Shown here piece by piece: positions 37,384-45,494 of a DNA stretch of 64,000 nucleotides; the stretch's first letter is position 1, and the number at the start of each line of letters is the position of its first letter. The translations under genes were made by a program, and so were the position numbers. The notes under the pieces were generated by a model. It was given only the letters and a program-made list of their open reading frames with translations, searched no databases and had not been told where the DNA came from. The stretch lies in contig NZ_CP170633.1 in NCBI RefSeq assembly GCF_042932805.1, positions 620,001 through 684,000 on the forward strand. The letters are read 5' to 3'. This DNA comes from Ascidiaceihabitans sp029251465. GTDB lineage: Bacteria; Pseudomonadota; Alphaproteobacteria; Rhodobacterales; Rhodobacteraceae.

Positions 37384-38016
37384 ATGCCAAGAGTCCAACT
37401 TCCCGCAATCACCCCCAAACGCAGGGCCTGGAACAAGGGACGAATTATCGGGCAGAAACGTCCATTGCTGCCAAAACAGGTGTGGGCGATCCGTGCGCGG
37501 CTCGAACTTGCAGGCAACCTACGCGATCTTGCTTTGTTCAACGTCGCCATAGACAGCAAACTTCGAGGCTGTGATCTGGTCAAGCTAGCCGTTACTGATC
37601 TTGTCAAAGGTGATCGCGTCCGCGAACGTGTTTCCGTGATCCAGAGCAAAACCAAAAGGCCTGTTCAATTCGAACTGTCGGAAAACACGCGAGAAACCGT
37701 TCTGACCTGGGTCAGAAATCCGGAGATGCTTGCTTGCCGGTTCATGTTCCCAAGCCGGTTTCACGACCGACCACACATCTCAACGCGTCAGTACGGTCGA
37801 CTTGTCCGCAACTGGGTGAAGGCGATTGGTTTGGAGCCGAGTGGATATGGTACACACTCGCTTCGCCGAACAAAGGCTGCCGAGATCTATCGCAAGACTG
37901 GCAACCTTCGCGGGGTGCAACTGCTCCTTGGTCACACCAAAGTTGACAGCACGGTGCGTTATCTTGGTGTCGAACTGGAAGATGCTCTGAGCATAGCCGA
38001 GCGCATCGACATCTAA
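37384..38016 (+). CDS. Small tyrosine recombinase (210 residues)
   Basis: Catalytic Arg in DSKLRGCDLVKL, HSLRR (His/Arg box II), LLGHTKVDSTVRYLGV with His and the Tyr nucleophile. No N-terminal SAM-like arm, so the protein is a bare catalytic domain, a kind common on Rhodobacteraceae plasmids. Start at ATG 37384; the frame is open upstream but not coding-like. Not next to an att site. Could invert or resolve DNA; substrate unknown. Confidence 0.85.
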   Translation: MPRVQLPAITPKRRAWNKGRIIGQKRPLLPKQVWAIRARLELAGNLRDLALFNVAIDSKLRGCDLVKLAVTDLVKGDRVRERVSVIQSKTKRPVQFELSENTRETVLTWVRNPEMLACRFMFPSRFHDRPHISTRQYGRLVRNWVKAIGLEPSGYGTHSLRRTKAAEIYRKTGNLRGVQLLLGHTKVDSTVRYLGVELEDALSIAERIDI

Positions 38017-38023
38017 CGAACCC

Positions 38024-38052
38024 TGGCGAACGGTCTTGCCGTTCGCCATTTC
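38024..38052 (+). terminator. Hairpin terminator after the recombinase gene
   Basis: A perfect 10-bp stem TGGCGAACGG / CCGTTCGCCA around TCTTG, 8 bases after the stop, followed by TTTC. Confidence 0.65.
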
Positions 38053-38211
38053 GAAGCGGTTGTCCGTCCGTCATGCGGCGTTCAAGCGTTCTGAGCCCAC
38101 ACCAACCGATGCTGCGTCTTGCATGAACGGCCGCTATGCTGGTTTTGTTGTTTCCTTCGGACTTCCAGCCAACAAAAACGACAAGATGAACGAGGGTCTT
38201 GCCTTTAAAGG

Positions 38212-38916
38212 TCATCTACCCGACGAGGCAGGCTTCACCCCAACCAAAGGGGACTGGGCCATCCAGTCATGTGCCGTATTTGTCAGATGCCTTGACCCGT
38301 CCAAAAAGACTGTCTTGGCTTCGACAGCCTCGCGCACGCCCACATCCCCCAACCAAAGCGCTACAAGATTTGCAAGCGTAGCTGTGAGGTACACGTCAAC
38401 GTCATGTCCAGGGTCTGTGGGGCACAGGTCAACGGATTCACTATTCGCAATTACCCACCACATACTAAGATCGGTACGGTCGGAAATTTGCACAAGGATC
38501 ACCGTTTCCCCGTCCGGCAAGCCTTCGGTATTCAGTGTGCGATGGAAATCCCACATGAACCCACCAACATCGCAATCCTGCGCCGCGATACTGCGTTTGC
38601 GCCACCGCATTCCCCAGATGGCCATGTTTTCGACAATTGGTCCAAGCTCTCGCCCCGAACGCGTCAGCTTGTAGTCGGCAGCTTGGCTGGTCGGCGCGGA
38701 TTTGCGGATGATGATCTCTGCCGCTTCCAACGTTTTGAGCCGTTTGCTCAGGATCGAAGGAGACATGCGCGGGATCGCTTTTTGAAAAGCGCCAAAGCGC
38801 GTCGTGCCCAGAAACATTTCGCGCAGTAGTAGCAGCGTCCATTTGTCCCCCAGGATGTCGGCAGAGGCCATCGCCGGACATAAGCTGCCCGATATGTTTT
38901 TTGTGTTGCTGTCCAT
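38212..38916 (-). CDS. HxlR-family transcriptional regulator
   Basis: 234 residues. N-terminal winged helix of the HxlR type: ADILGDKWTLLLLREMFLGT, then ILSKRLKTLEAAEII. Cys in SLCPAM before the HTH may be redox-sensing. The C-terminal half (about 130-225) resembles an SCP2-like pocket. Divergent from the MddA/OsmC genes with two operator-like repeats between; likely represses them. Confidence 0.9.
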   Translation of the reverse strand: MDSNTKNISGSLCPAMASADILGDKWTLLLLREMFLGTTRFGAFQKAIPRMSPSILSKRLKTLEAAEIIIRKSAPTSQAADYKLTRSGRELGPIVENMAIWGMRWRKRSIAAQDCDVGGFMWDFHRTLNTEGLPDGETVILVQISDRTDLSMWWVIANSESVDLCPTDPGHDVDVYLTATLANLVALWLGDVGVREAVEAKTVFLDGSRHLTNTAHDWMAQSPLVGVKPASSGR

Positions 38917-38951
38917 CAGCCATGCCTACAGCGACCAGGGCCGCGTGACTA

Positions 38952-38990
38952 CTACGGATTCCGTAGTGGTTTAGTACGGATTGCGAAGTA
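38952..38990. promoter_or_regulatory. Two operator-like repeats in the HxlR/MddA divergent region
   Basis: CTACGGATTCCGTAG (38952-38966) is a perfect palindrome about a central T. A second copy, TACGGATTGCGAAGTA (38975-38990), starts 22 bases after the first. The two copies lie about two helical turns apart, as for tandem dimer binding by HxlR. Confidence 0.6.
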
Positions 38991-39066
38991 TCCCCCGATG
39001 CACGCCGCGCGCACCATATGACCAAGCCCGGTCTTTCGGGCGATTTCCTATTGAAAGGGGTTTGGC

Positions 39067-39810
39067 ATGGGCCGCTCAATTACATTTACCTACGGCATTG
39101 CCGTCTACGTCATTTTTCTGGCGACGTTCCTCTATTCCATCGGGTTTGTCGGGAATGTGCTGGTGCCAAAATCCATCGATTCCGGCCCGCAAGGACCAAT
39201 CGTCGCTTCGCTGGTGATCAATCTGGTGTTGCTGGCCTTCTTTGCGCTTCAGCACAGCATCATGGCGCGTCCAGCATTCAAACGTGTCTGGACCAATGTT
39301 ATTCCCCAAGCTGCCGAACGCAGCACGTATATTTTGATGACATGCGTTGCCCTGATCCTGATTTTCGTGTTCTGGCAACCACTTCCGGCGGTCGTATGGG
39401 ACGTCAGCAACACGGTCCTCGGCACAGCATTGACCGTTCTGTTTTGGGTCGGCTGGCTGGTCGTTTTGGCCTCAACCTTCATGATTGACCACTTTGATCT
39501 GTTTGGTCTGAAACAAATTTACGCAAATCTAAAAAAGCGCCAAACCGTCCAACTGGGGTTTGTGAAAGTTGGGCTCTATCGACTGGTGCGCCATCCAATC
39601 ATGACCGGGTTTCTGATCGCCTTTTGGGCCGCGCCGACCATGACCGCCGGGCATCTATTGTTTACGTTGGTGACCACAGGATACATCGTCATCGCTGTGC
39701 TACGTCTCGAAGAAAAGGACCTGATTGTCCAGATCGGTGATGACTACATCACGTATCAAAACGAGGTTCCCGCGTTTATTCCCAGTATTGGGCGGAGGGC
39801 GGCAAAATGA
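39067..39810 (+). CDS. mddA: MddA-like (methanethiol S-methyltransferase) membrane protein
   Basis: 247 residues, about six membrane segments. Hallmarks of MddA/NnrU-isoprenylcysteine-methyltransferase-like proteins: FALQHSIMARPAFKRVW, AERSTYILMTCVA, FDLFGLKQ, YRLVRHPIMTGFLIAFWAAP and LRLEEKDL. MddA methylates methanethiol to dimethyl sulfide with SAM. The His/Arg/Pro motif RHPIMTG and LEEKDL are kept. Overlaps the OsmC gene by ATGA. DMS production inferred from family. Confidence 0.82.
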   Translation: MGRSITFTYGIAVYVIFLATFLYSIGFVGNVLVPKSIDSGPQGPIVASLVINLVLLAFFALQHSIMARPAFKRVWTNVIPQAAERSTYILMTCVALILIFVFWQPLPAVVWDVSNTVLGTALTVLFWVGWLVVLASTFMIDHFDLFGLKQIYANLKKRQTVQLGFVKVGLYRLVRHPIMTGFLIAFWAAPTMTAGHLLFTLVTTGYIVIAVLRLEEKDLIVQIGDDYITYQNEVPAFIPSIGRRAAK

Positions 39811-40415
39811 CACTGGACCCCAAACATCTGCGCCACATTCAGTCTTTCACAGATACAGAACCGCACAGCATTCTCGACCGGCAACTCCCCTTGCGAAACC
39901 GTTATCATGGCACGCCTGACGCAGCATGGGTGTACGATCACGCAAAAACCGTTGATGCCCAAGCTCCCGCAAACCATCCGCTCCACGGGCATGTGGTCTG
40001 CGGCGAAGGCATCCCAGTGGACATCCCAATATCTGTCCACAAAGCTGTAGGGGGCGAAAGCGACTTTCCATGTCCAGGCGAAATTCTGGCCGCAGCCTTG
40101 GCCGGCTGCCTTGATACCGCCATCCGCATGATTGCCAATCTCAAGGGCATCGAACTGAGCCACCTTGAAGTGCAGGTCAGCTTAGGAGCCGACGTTCGCG
40201 GAGCGTTGATGACAGGCGACAATGTGCCCGTCGGGTTTCAAACTGCGCACATGAAGGTTGATCTGAAAACAGAGTGTGACATGTCAACGCCGCACCTAAA
40301 CGCGCTGATCGATGCAGCGGAGCGAAGCTGTGTCATCTTGCAAACACTGCGCGCTCCTCCCACTGTGGAAATTGAACGCAGCTTTGGTGATTTGGGCAAC
40401 CTGGGGACAGCCTGA
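39807..40415 (+). CDS. OsmC-family protein
   Basis: 202 residues. OsmC fold; the first conserved Cys is in AAALAGCLDTAIRM and the second in ERSCVILQTLRAPP, the reactive pair of OsmC/Ohr-like peroxidases. N-terminal about 60 residues are a longer extension than usual. Coupled to mddA by ATGA overlap, so it may handle thiol or peroxide stress linked to methanethiol. Inferred. Confidence 0.85.
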   Translation: MTLDPKHLRHIQSFTDTEPHSILDRQLPLRNRYHGTPDAAWVYDHAKTVDAQAPANHPLHGHVVCGEGIPVDIPISVHKAVGGESDFPCPGEILAAALAGCLDTAIRMIANLKGIELSHLEVQVSLGADVRGALMTGDNVPVGFQTAHMKVDLKTECDMSTPHLNALIDAAERSCVILQTLRAPPTVEIERSFGDLGNLGTA

Positions 40416-40864
40416 GAACAGGATATGGATTCCTCAACATCGGACCTTTAGATTTGATAGTTGAACAGCAGAAAAGTCCGCTCCACGATGGTCGGTTCCG
40501 GTTGCGGCGAAAGGACAGTTTGAATTTCGCGCCTCAGATTGGCTCTCAATGACCGCTCTGGCGACATCGGCTGCAACGCAGCGATATGTGTGCCGCACCC
40601 GCGAGCAGATGCTGCGTTAGCAAACACCCGGAAGTACAACGGCTGAAAAGTCCGCGTCTCACCAGTTCATGGCTGGCGCAGCGAAAGTCAGCGAACCCCG
40701 AATGTTCTCAACTTGTTCTTCAAGATGCCCAAATATGCACGTTCGGTCTAGTTAGGCCTTGTAGAGGCCGCGGTGCGGCGGCAAAATCTGTCTTTGCTGC
40801 GCATCACAGCAAGCATCTGACGGGAACGAGGTAAACAAGTGACCGGCTGGCGCCGATCGGTTGT
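40416..40864. other. 449-base stretch with degenerate repeat, no gene
   Basis: Contains GCGCAGCGAAAGTCAGCGA (about 40676), related to the copy at 51704. Nothing else supported. Confidence 0.5.
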
Positions 40865-42673
40865 TTAGTTGTCTTTTTCTCCGCTCGATTGATGAAGCGC
40901 AGGCCCTCTTGGACGGTGATGGGGATCAAGCTCTTTGTGTGCTTCGCGCTTCGCTTGCACACGTGCGACAAGACTTTGGTGTGCGGAGCCGTGCAGGTCG
41001 AAAAAGGCATCCATGGGATCAAGCGGGTCGACCTCTCGACGATTAATCGAAGCATGATATAGGGGATCTCCTTCCAAAAGCATGGCATATGTCACCTTGT
41101 CGACCGGAACAACGGCGCAACGCAGGCCGGGCGCGTCTTCGTTAACGAGCAATGAGTTGTCGATAGGGCGGCCAAGCCTTTCCTGCATGGCATCACGGCT
41201 CCGAGCGGAAAGGCTGGTGTTACTAATTATGGCCGTCCCTACGTCGATACTGTTCGTAGGGCTTCCGAATGGTGCGCCATCACTAAGCTGGAGGATGTGA
41301 ACGCCCTCGAAGACCTCCTTGCTTTGGGCTATAAAATCACCAAGTGCTGCATGCCTTCCCTGAAAGGCGGCGATGTGCTCCAACGCCTCGCCAATTACCA
41401 AATGTGGCAGGTTGTTACGATCTGGCCATATATTGAATCCGTAGTCGATCCAATTTGTGAGCTGCGTCATGCGGATAGGACCGCGCGCGGGAACCTCCCA
41501 CGGTATCATCCTGTCAGGCGCATTGAGTACGAGGCAGCGTTCATTTTCGATGTCAATCCCGATTTTCAGTAGACGGTCGAGAATTGCGTGTTCGTCCACC
41601 CCGGCTTCGGCGATTACAACCTTGGTGCCATCCGCTCTTTGAAATTGAATGGTTTTGAGGTCTTGTGCACTGAGGCCAGCCACGTTTTCCACCTCGTAGC
41701 TCTCATGATCCACGAAACTAGCGACAATGCCGGAATTGCTTGCCTGTTTAAGCCAGACACGGTCGTTGGATGCTGTGAAGACCTTGGCACCGTATTTCTT
41801 TAGCAGTTCTGCTATACGAAGCCGCTCATTGATCAAGCACTCTCGGTCATGTCCGATCAGCCGAGAACGGCTGATATTGTGGCCAGCTGAACGAATAGCC
41901 TCTTTGAGGCTCTGGCCGGAGACGATCTGGCCATATTCTGGGTGCGGGTTTTGTTGCTCGAAGAGTTGCCGTACGGTCTGAATGTCTTCCACATATCTGG
42001 TGGGACCAAAATGTTTTGGTGGCGGAGGAACAAAGACATGCTGGAATTGCTGATACGCATGAGTTGTCTCGACGCTCAAAGGGCTTGGTATAGAGCTATA
42101 TCGCTTCTGACCTTCCGAGATAGCATTCTTTGCGGCGGCAGCGTTACCCCAACCGGTCAAAGCTAACGGTGCCAGCCGTTTGTACGAACGAAAGAAGGTT
42201 TCTATCGCATCCTTGGCACTGCATCTCGAACGCGCCCCACGCTGGATCAGAGGGAGATCATCGATCTGTTGGATGTGTTCCCATATCTGACCCGAGGGCA
42301 ATGCGATGATTTTGTCATCCCGTATTTCCCAGTCATCGTGGGTTTTGAGTATGCCTAGCGGGCGAACGGCGACCACGTCACCTGTCTTCCTATTTTGCGG
42401 CATCGGTTCGAAGACAAGTACGTCTAGTGCTTCACCCTCGTCTCCGATCGTTTCTGGGACACATCCGTAGTGCCAGTGGATTTCCAAAGGGGGATCCACC
42501 TCCCGCGCGGCAATGACCTTCCCAGAGCCAAGATCGACCTCCAGTTTTTGAGTCATCGCTTCGGTTTTTGGAATCTCTACGACGGCGTTAATGATTGTCG
42601 GAGCATGATCCCCAATTGAAAATTGGTGTCGTAACATACGATTGCGTTTCGCAATTTGTTTGGCAGCACACAT
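40865..42673 (-). CDS. Inorganic-pyrophosphatase-domain fusion with large unknown C-terminal region
   Basis: 602 residues. Residues about 25-195 align along the whole soluble PPase fold: VVEIP (E33), QKLEVD (K43, E45), R58, Y69 in HYG, LDVLV (D84), D113, D119/D120-K121 in DDKIIALP, YK at 164-165 and GWGNAAAAK. The loop that is DGDPxD in family I enzymes reads E79-G-E81-A-L-D84, so two metal-ligand Asp are Glu. About 400 residues follow that I do not recognise; hydrophilic, no membrane segment. AAGAAGG precedes ATG 42673. It is 69 bases after a Nudix gene. Fusion of this kind is unfamiliar to me. Confidence 0.72.
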   Translation of the reverse strand: MCAAKQIAKRNRMLRHQFSIGDHAPTIINAVVEIPKTEAMTQKLEVDLGSGKVIAAREVDPPLEIHWHYGCVPETIGDEGEALDVLVFEPMPQNRKTGDVVAVRPLGILKTHDDWEIRDDKIIALPSGQIWEHIQQIDDLPLIQRGARSRCSAKDAIETFFRSYKRLAPLALTGWGNAAAAKNAISEGQKRYSSIPSPLSVETTHAYQQFQHVFVPPPPKHFGPTRYVEDIQTVRQLFEQQNPHPEYGQIVSGQSLKEAIRSAGHNISRSRLIGHDRECLINERLRIAELLKKYGAKVFTASNDRVWLKQASNSGIVASFVDHESYEVENVAGLSAQDLKTIQFQRADGTKVVIAEAGVDEHAILDRLLKIGIDIENERCLVLNAPDRMIPWEVPARGPIRMTQLTNWIDYGFNIWPDRNNLPHLVIGEALEHIAAFQGRHAALGDFIAQSKEVFEGVHILQLSDGAPFGSPTNSIDVGTAIISNTSLSARSRDAMQERLGRPIDNSLLVNEDAPGLRCAVVPVDKVTYAMLLEGDPLYHASINRREVDPLDPMDAFFDLHGSAHQSLVARVQAKREAHKELDPHHRPRGPALHQSSGEKDN

Positions 42674-42742
42674 TGGTTGGCCTTCTTGGAGACTTCACAG
42701 TGTCTGCAGGATTGCTCCAATGGCAAGGGCGATACGTCATCT

Positions 42743-43195
42743 TTAGAATATTGAGTGTTGCAAGGGGAGTCTTCGAATCTGTTCGAAACCCGCCTCGCGA
42801 TGCTCCCAAAAAACCGAGCGGATAATCTCGGGGAAAACGTGCCCGGCCGGCAATGCGTTCTGCGCAAACCAACCGGCCTCAGTTATCGCCTCCTCCAGGG
42901 CCGGGTTTGAAGCCGTATCAATCTCCCCACTGAGATAGTCCGCGACGAACCAGAACTTCACCATGCGTCCGCTATCATCGATCAACTCGTCGATATAGGC
43001 GAGTTGCTTTGGGTGTACCATAACCCGTGTTTCTTCGAAGGTTTCTCGGGCAACGGCAGCCTCAAGCTCTTCCCCATCGCCAACGCCGCCACCAGGAGGT
43101 GCCCAGAAATCAAAGCGTCCGGGAACAGTATGTCGAGCCAACAAAAGCCGGTTGCTTCTCAGGACAAGCGCTCCGACCGAAATGCGATGTTCCAT
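42743..43195 (-). CDS. Nudix hydrolase
   Basis: 150 residues. Nudix box GGGVGDGEELEAAVARETFEE then TR (residues about 35-58, written GDGEELEAAVARETFEET), with GX5EX7REUXEE pattern intact. Cleaves nucleoside diphosphate-X compounds; which one is unknown. Followed by the pyrophosphatase-fusion gene on the same strand; a Nudix that releases pyrophosphate, and a pyrophosphatase, would fit biochemically. Confidence 0.9.
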   Translation of the reverse strand: MEHRISVGALVLRSNRLLLARHTVPGRFDFWAPPGGGVGDGEELEAAVARETFEETRVMVHPKQLAYIDELIDDSGRMVKFWFVADYLSGEIDTASNPALEEAITEAGWFAQNALPAGHVFPEIIRSVFWEHREAGFEQIRRLPLQHSIF

Positions 43196-43416
43196 GGACC
43201 GCCTTTCCTGTGTCCGTTTGCCTTAAGCTAGCATCTTTCAGAGGAACTGTTGCATTAATCAGGGTATATGGCCAGTTCAGCCAGGGTCCCGTTTTTTCGT
43301 GTCGCGTATCCTTTTCTATAGGGCTTGTTGCACAAATCGGGCTCTCCGGGCACCTCTTGGGGGCAGCATTGACGAATCCACTGCAACAATTAGTCTGTAA
43401 CTACTTATGTTTTGAT
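43196..43416. other. Short non-coding region upstream of the thi leader
   Basis: Contains GGAACTGTTGCATTAATC (43241) and GGGCTTGTTGCACAAATC (43322), two repeats 80 bases apart that resemble IS5-type ends, but no transposase lies between. Confidence 0.4.
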
Positions 43417-43502
43417 GCCAGTCCCGGGCTGAGATGCGTTTTGGTGCAAACCTATTGAGCCTAATCAGCTCAGGATCGGCGGAGTAAACAGTGAGGGCTG
43501 GT
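43417..43502 (+). promoter_or_regulatory. TPP riboswitch (THI element)
   Basis: Core features in order: closing arm CCAGTCCC pairs with GGGCTGG at the end; the conserved GGGCTGAGATG; then CCTATTGAGCCTAATCAGC and GGATCGGCGGAGTAAAC. These correspond to the CUGAGA and GAACCUGAUC...GCG-AGGGA blocks, but with changes (GAGCC for GAACC). It leads directly to thiD. Downstream GGAAAA/TTTTCC could form a switch hairpin, and TCCT/AGGA could hide the thiD ribosome site. Confidence 0.72.
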
Positions 43503-43561
43503 ATGGAAAATTCTGTTTTTCCGGCACCTGTCCTATTCGAAGAAATTAAAGGATCGGTATC

Positions 43562-44341
43562 GTGATAGCCAAAGCTTTAACGATCGCAGGCTCGGATTCG
43601 GGTGGTGGCGCAGGCGTTCAGGCTGACTTGAAATCATTCTCTGCAATGGGGGTCTATGGCGCGTCCGTTGTCACCGCTATTACTGCCCAAAACACGCAAG
43701 CTGTGACGGCCATTCATGCTGTGCCGGATGATATTGTAGCAGCGCAAATCAAAGCCGTCTTGGACGACATTGACATTCATGCCATCAAGATTGGAATGCT
43801 GGGGACACCTTCGTTGATTAAGGCCGTTGTCGAAGCGCTCAGCAACTTTTCGGGTTCGATCGTGCTCGATCCTGTGATGGTCGCGCAGTCAGGTGATAAA
43901 CTTTTGGCCGACAGTGCTATTGACGCCCTAACAACACAGCTGATCCCGCGCGCAACTTTGCTCACCCCAAACTTGCCCGAAGCTGAAAGTCTCGTTGGTG
44001 CCGGGACACTCGCAGAACAATCCGCCCGGCTGTTCGATCTCGGAGCGCAAGCCGTCTTGATGAAAGGCGGGCACGCCGACGGGGCGACATGCGTCGATGC
44101 ACTGGTGACACGCGATGCAACGCATCAGTTGTCCGCGCCTCGTATACAAACCGGCAATACTCACGGCACAGGATGCTCGTTCTCGTCCGCGATTGCCGCA
44201 TGTCTTGCACAAGGTCTGACCTTGAAGGCCTCCGTCGTGCGTTCGCATCACTGGTTGCATCAGGCAATCGTGCAGGCGGATACGCTGGAGGTCGGGCACG
44301 GTCATGGCCCTGTTCACCACTTCCACGCGCTTTGGGCATGA
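43562..44341 (+). CDS. thiD: Hydroxymethylpyrimidine/phosphomethylpyrimidine kinase
   Basis: 259 residues. Phosphorylates HMP to HMP-P then HMP-PP. Ribokinase-like: AIAGSDSGGGAGVQADLKSF-type start (TIAGSDSGGGAGVQADLK), DPVMVAQSG, TPNLPEAE, and GTGCSFSSAIAA near 200 with the catalytic Cys/Gly loop. GTG start with AAAGGA. First gene after the riboswitch; its stop overlaps thiO by ATGA. Confidence 0.93.
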   Translation: MIAKALTIAGSDSGGGAGVQADLKSFSAMGVYGASVVTAITAQNTQAVTAIHAVPDDIVAAQIKAVLDDIDIHAIKIGMLGTPSLIKAVVEALSNFSGSIVLDPVMVAQSGDKLLADSAIDALTTQLIPRATLLTPNLPEAESLVGAGTLAEQSARLFDLGAQAVLMKGGHADGATCVDALVTRDATHQLSAPRIQTGNTHGTGCSFSSAIAACLAQGLTLKASVVRSHHWLHQAIVQADTLEVGHGHGPVHHFHALWA

Positions 44342-45318
44342 GTAATGCGTTCACCATACTCGGCGGCGGTGTCTGCGGCCTCGCTATGGCGGCAGAGCTG
44401 TCATCGCGCGGCGCACAAGTGACTCTTTTTGATCTCAATGGTGCCCCCGGTGAACACGCTTGCTCATGGTGGGCCGGAGGCATGTTGGCACCCGATTGCG
44501 AGGGGGTCAGCGCAGAGCCAGAGGTTGTGCGGCAAGGCCGCATGGCCGCTGATTGGTGGGAACGCCATGGAGCAGAGGTCTCGCATCAGGGAATACTCGT
44601 GGTTGCTTTGGAACGCGATCAAGGCGAATTGACCACCTTTGCCCGCCGTGCGCCAAGTGCCCGGAGCTTGGACCGCAAGGCGATAAACGCGCTTGAGCCG
44701 CATTTGGCGGATCACTTCGCCAAAGCGCTCTTCATTAATGCAGAGGCACACCTTGATCCGCGTGCAACCCTGATGGCCCTTCATGCGCGGCTCGCTGAGA
44801 ACGGGGTTGTCTTTGATGATCACATCAACGGTCAAATCATCGATTGCCGAGGGCTTGTAGCGAACGACACCTTGGCGGACCTGCGCGGGGTCAAGGGTGA
44901 GATGTTGGTGGTGCGCTGCAGGGACGTATCACTTTCCCGCCCTGTGCGGCTGCTCCACCCGCGCTTTCCGCTTTACATCGTGCCGCGCGGGGATGGGGTC
45001 TTCATGCTGGGTGCAACCCAGATCGAAAGCAGCGATCGCAGCCGCGCGACACTGCGCTCAGTGATGGAGTTGATGAACGCGGTCTACGCGCTTCATCCTG
45101 CCTTTGGCGAAGCCGAACTGCTGGAAATCGGCGTTGATGCGCGCCCGGCGTTTCCTGACAATCAACCGCGCATTCGGCATCTCAGCGATCGCATCTGCGC
45201 AAATGATCTGTTTCGGCATGGGTTCTTGCTTGCCCCTGCACTGGCGCGCATGACAGCTGACCTCGTTCTTGAGGGCAAAACACCGGAGGTTTGGTATGAA
45301 GATCATCGTGAACGGTGA
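44338..45318 (+). CDS. thiO: FAD-dependent glycine oxidase-like ThiO
   Basis: 326 residues. FAD motif ILGGGVCGLAMAAEL, D-amino-acid-oxidase fold with PHLADHFAKALF and YIVPRGDGVFMLGATQIES; RPAFPDNQPRI is the typical C-terminal FAD contact. Makes dehydroglycine for thiazole synthesis, replacing ThiH. ATG 44338 overlaps thiD; thiS begins inside its 3' end. Confidence 0.9.
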   Translation: MSNAFTILGGGVCGLAMAAELSSRGAQVTLFDLNGAPGEHACSWWAGGMLAPDCEGVSAEPEVVRQGRMAADWWERHGAEVSHQGILVVALERDQGELTTFARRAPSARSLDRKAINALEPHLADHFAKALFINAEAHLDPRATLMALHARLAENGVVFDDHINGQIIDCRGLVANDTLADLRGVKGEMLVVRCRDVSLSRPVRLLHPRFPLYIVPRGDGVFMLGATQIESSDRSRATLRSVMELMNAVYALHPAFGEAELLEIGVDARPAFPDNQPRIRHLSDRICANDLFRHGFLLAPALARMTADLVLEGKTPEVWYEDHRER

Positions 45319-45493
45319 GGCCGTGGACACCGCGTCACCAACCCTGGCGGCTTTGCTGGCCGAATTGGGCAAAGGCGATGCAAAGGTTGCCACGTCCCTG
45401 AATGAGGCGTTTGTGCCCAAGGCGATGCGCGACACGCAGGCTTTGGCCGACGGCGACCGAATTGAGATCGTTGCCCCAAGGCAGGGGGGCTGA
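45296..45493 (+). CDS. thiS: Thiamine sulfur-carrier ThiS
   Basis: 65 residues starting MKIIVNGEAVDT and ending PRQGG; the terminal GG is adenylated by ThiF and thiocarboxylated. Beta-grasp pattern is complete. Overlaps thiO by 23 bases and is 1 base from thiG. Confidence 0.93.
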   Translation: MKIIVNGEAVDTASPTLAALLAELGKGDAKVATSLNEAFVPKAMRDTQALADGDRIEIVAPRQGG

Positions 45494-45494
45494 G

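Noticed and set aside
43241..43339. Two TTGTTGCA-type repeats like IS5 ends
   Set aside because: No transposase sequence between or beside them and only about 18 bases each; kept as a note, not as an element.
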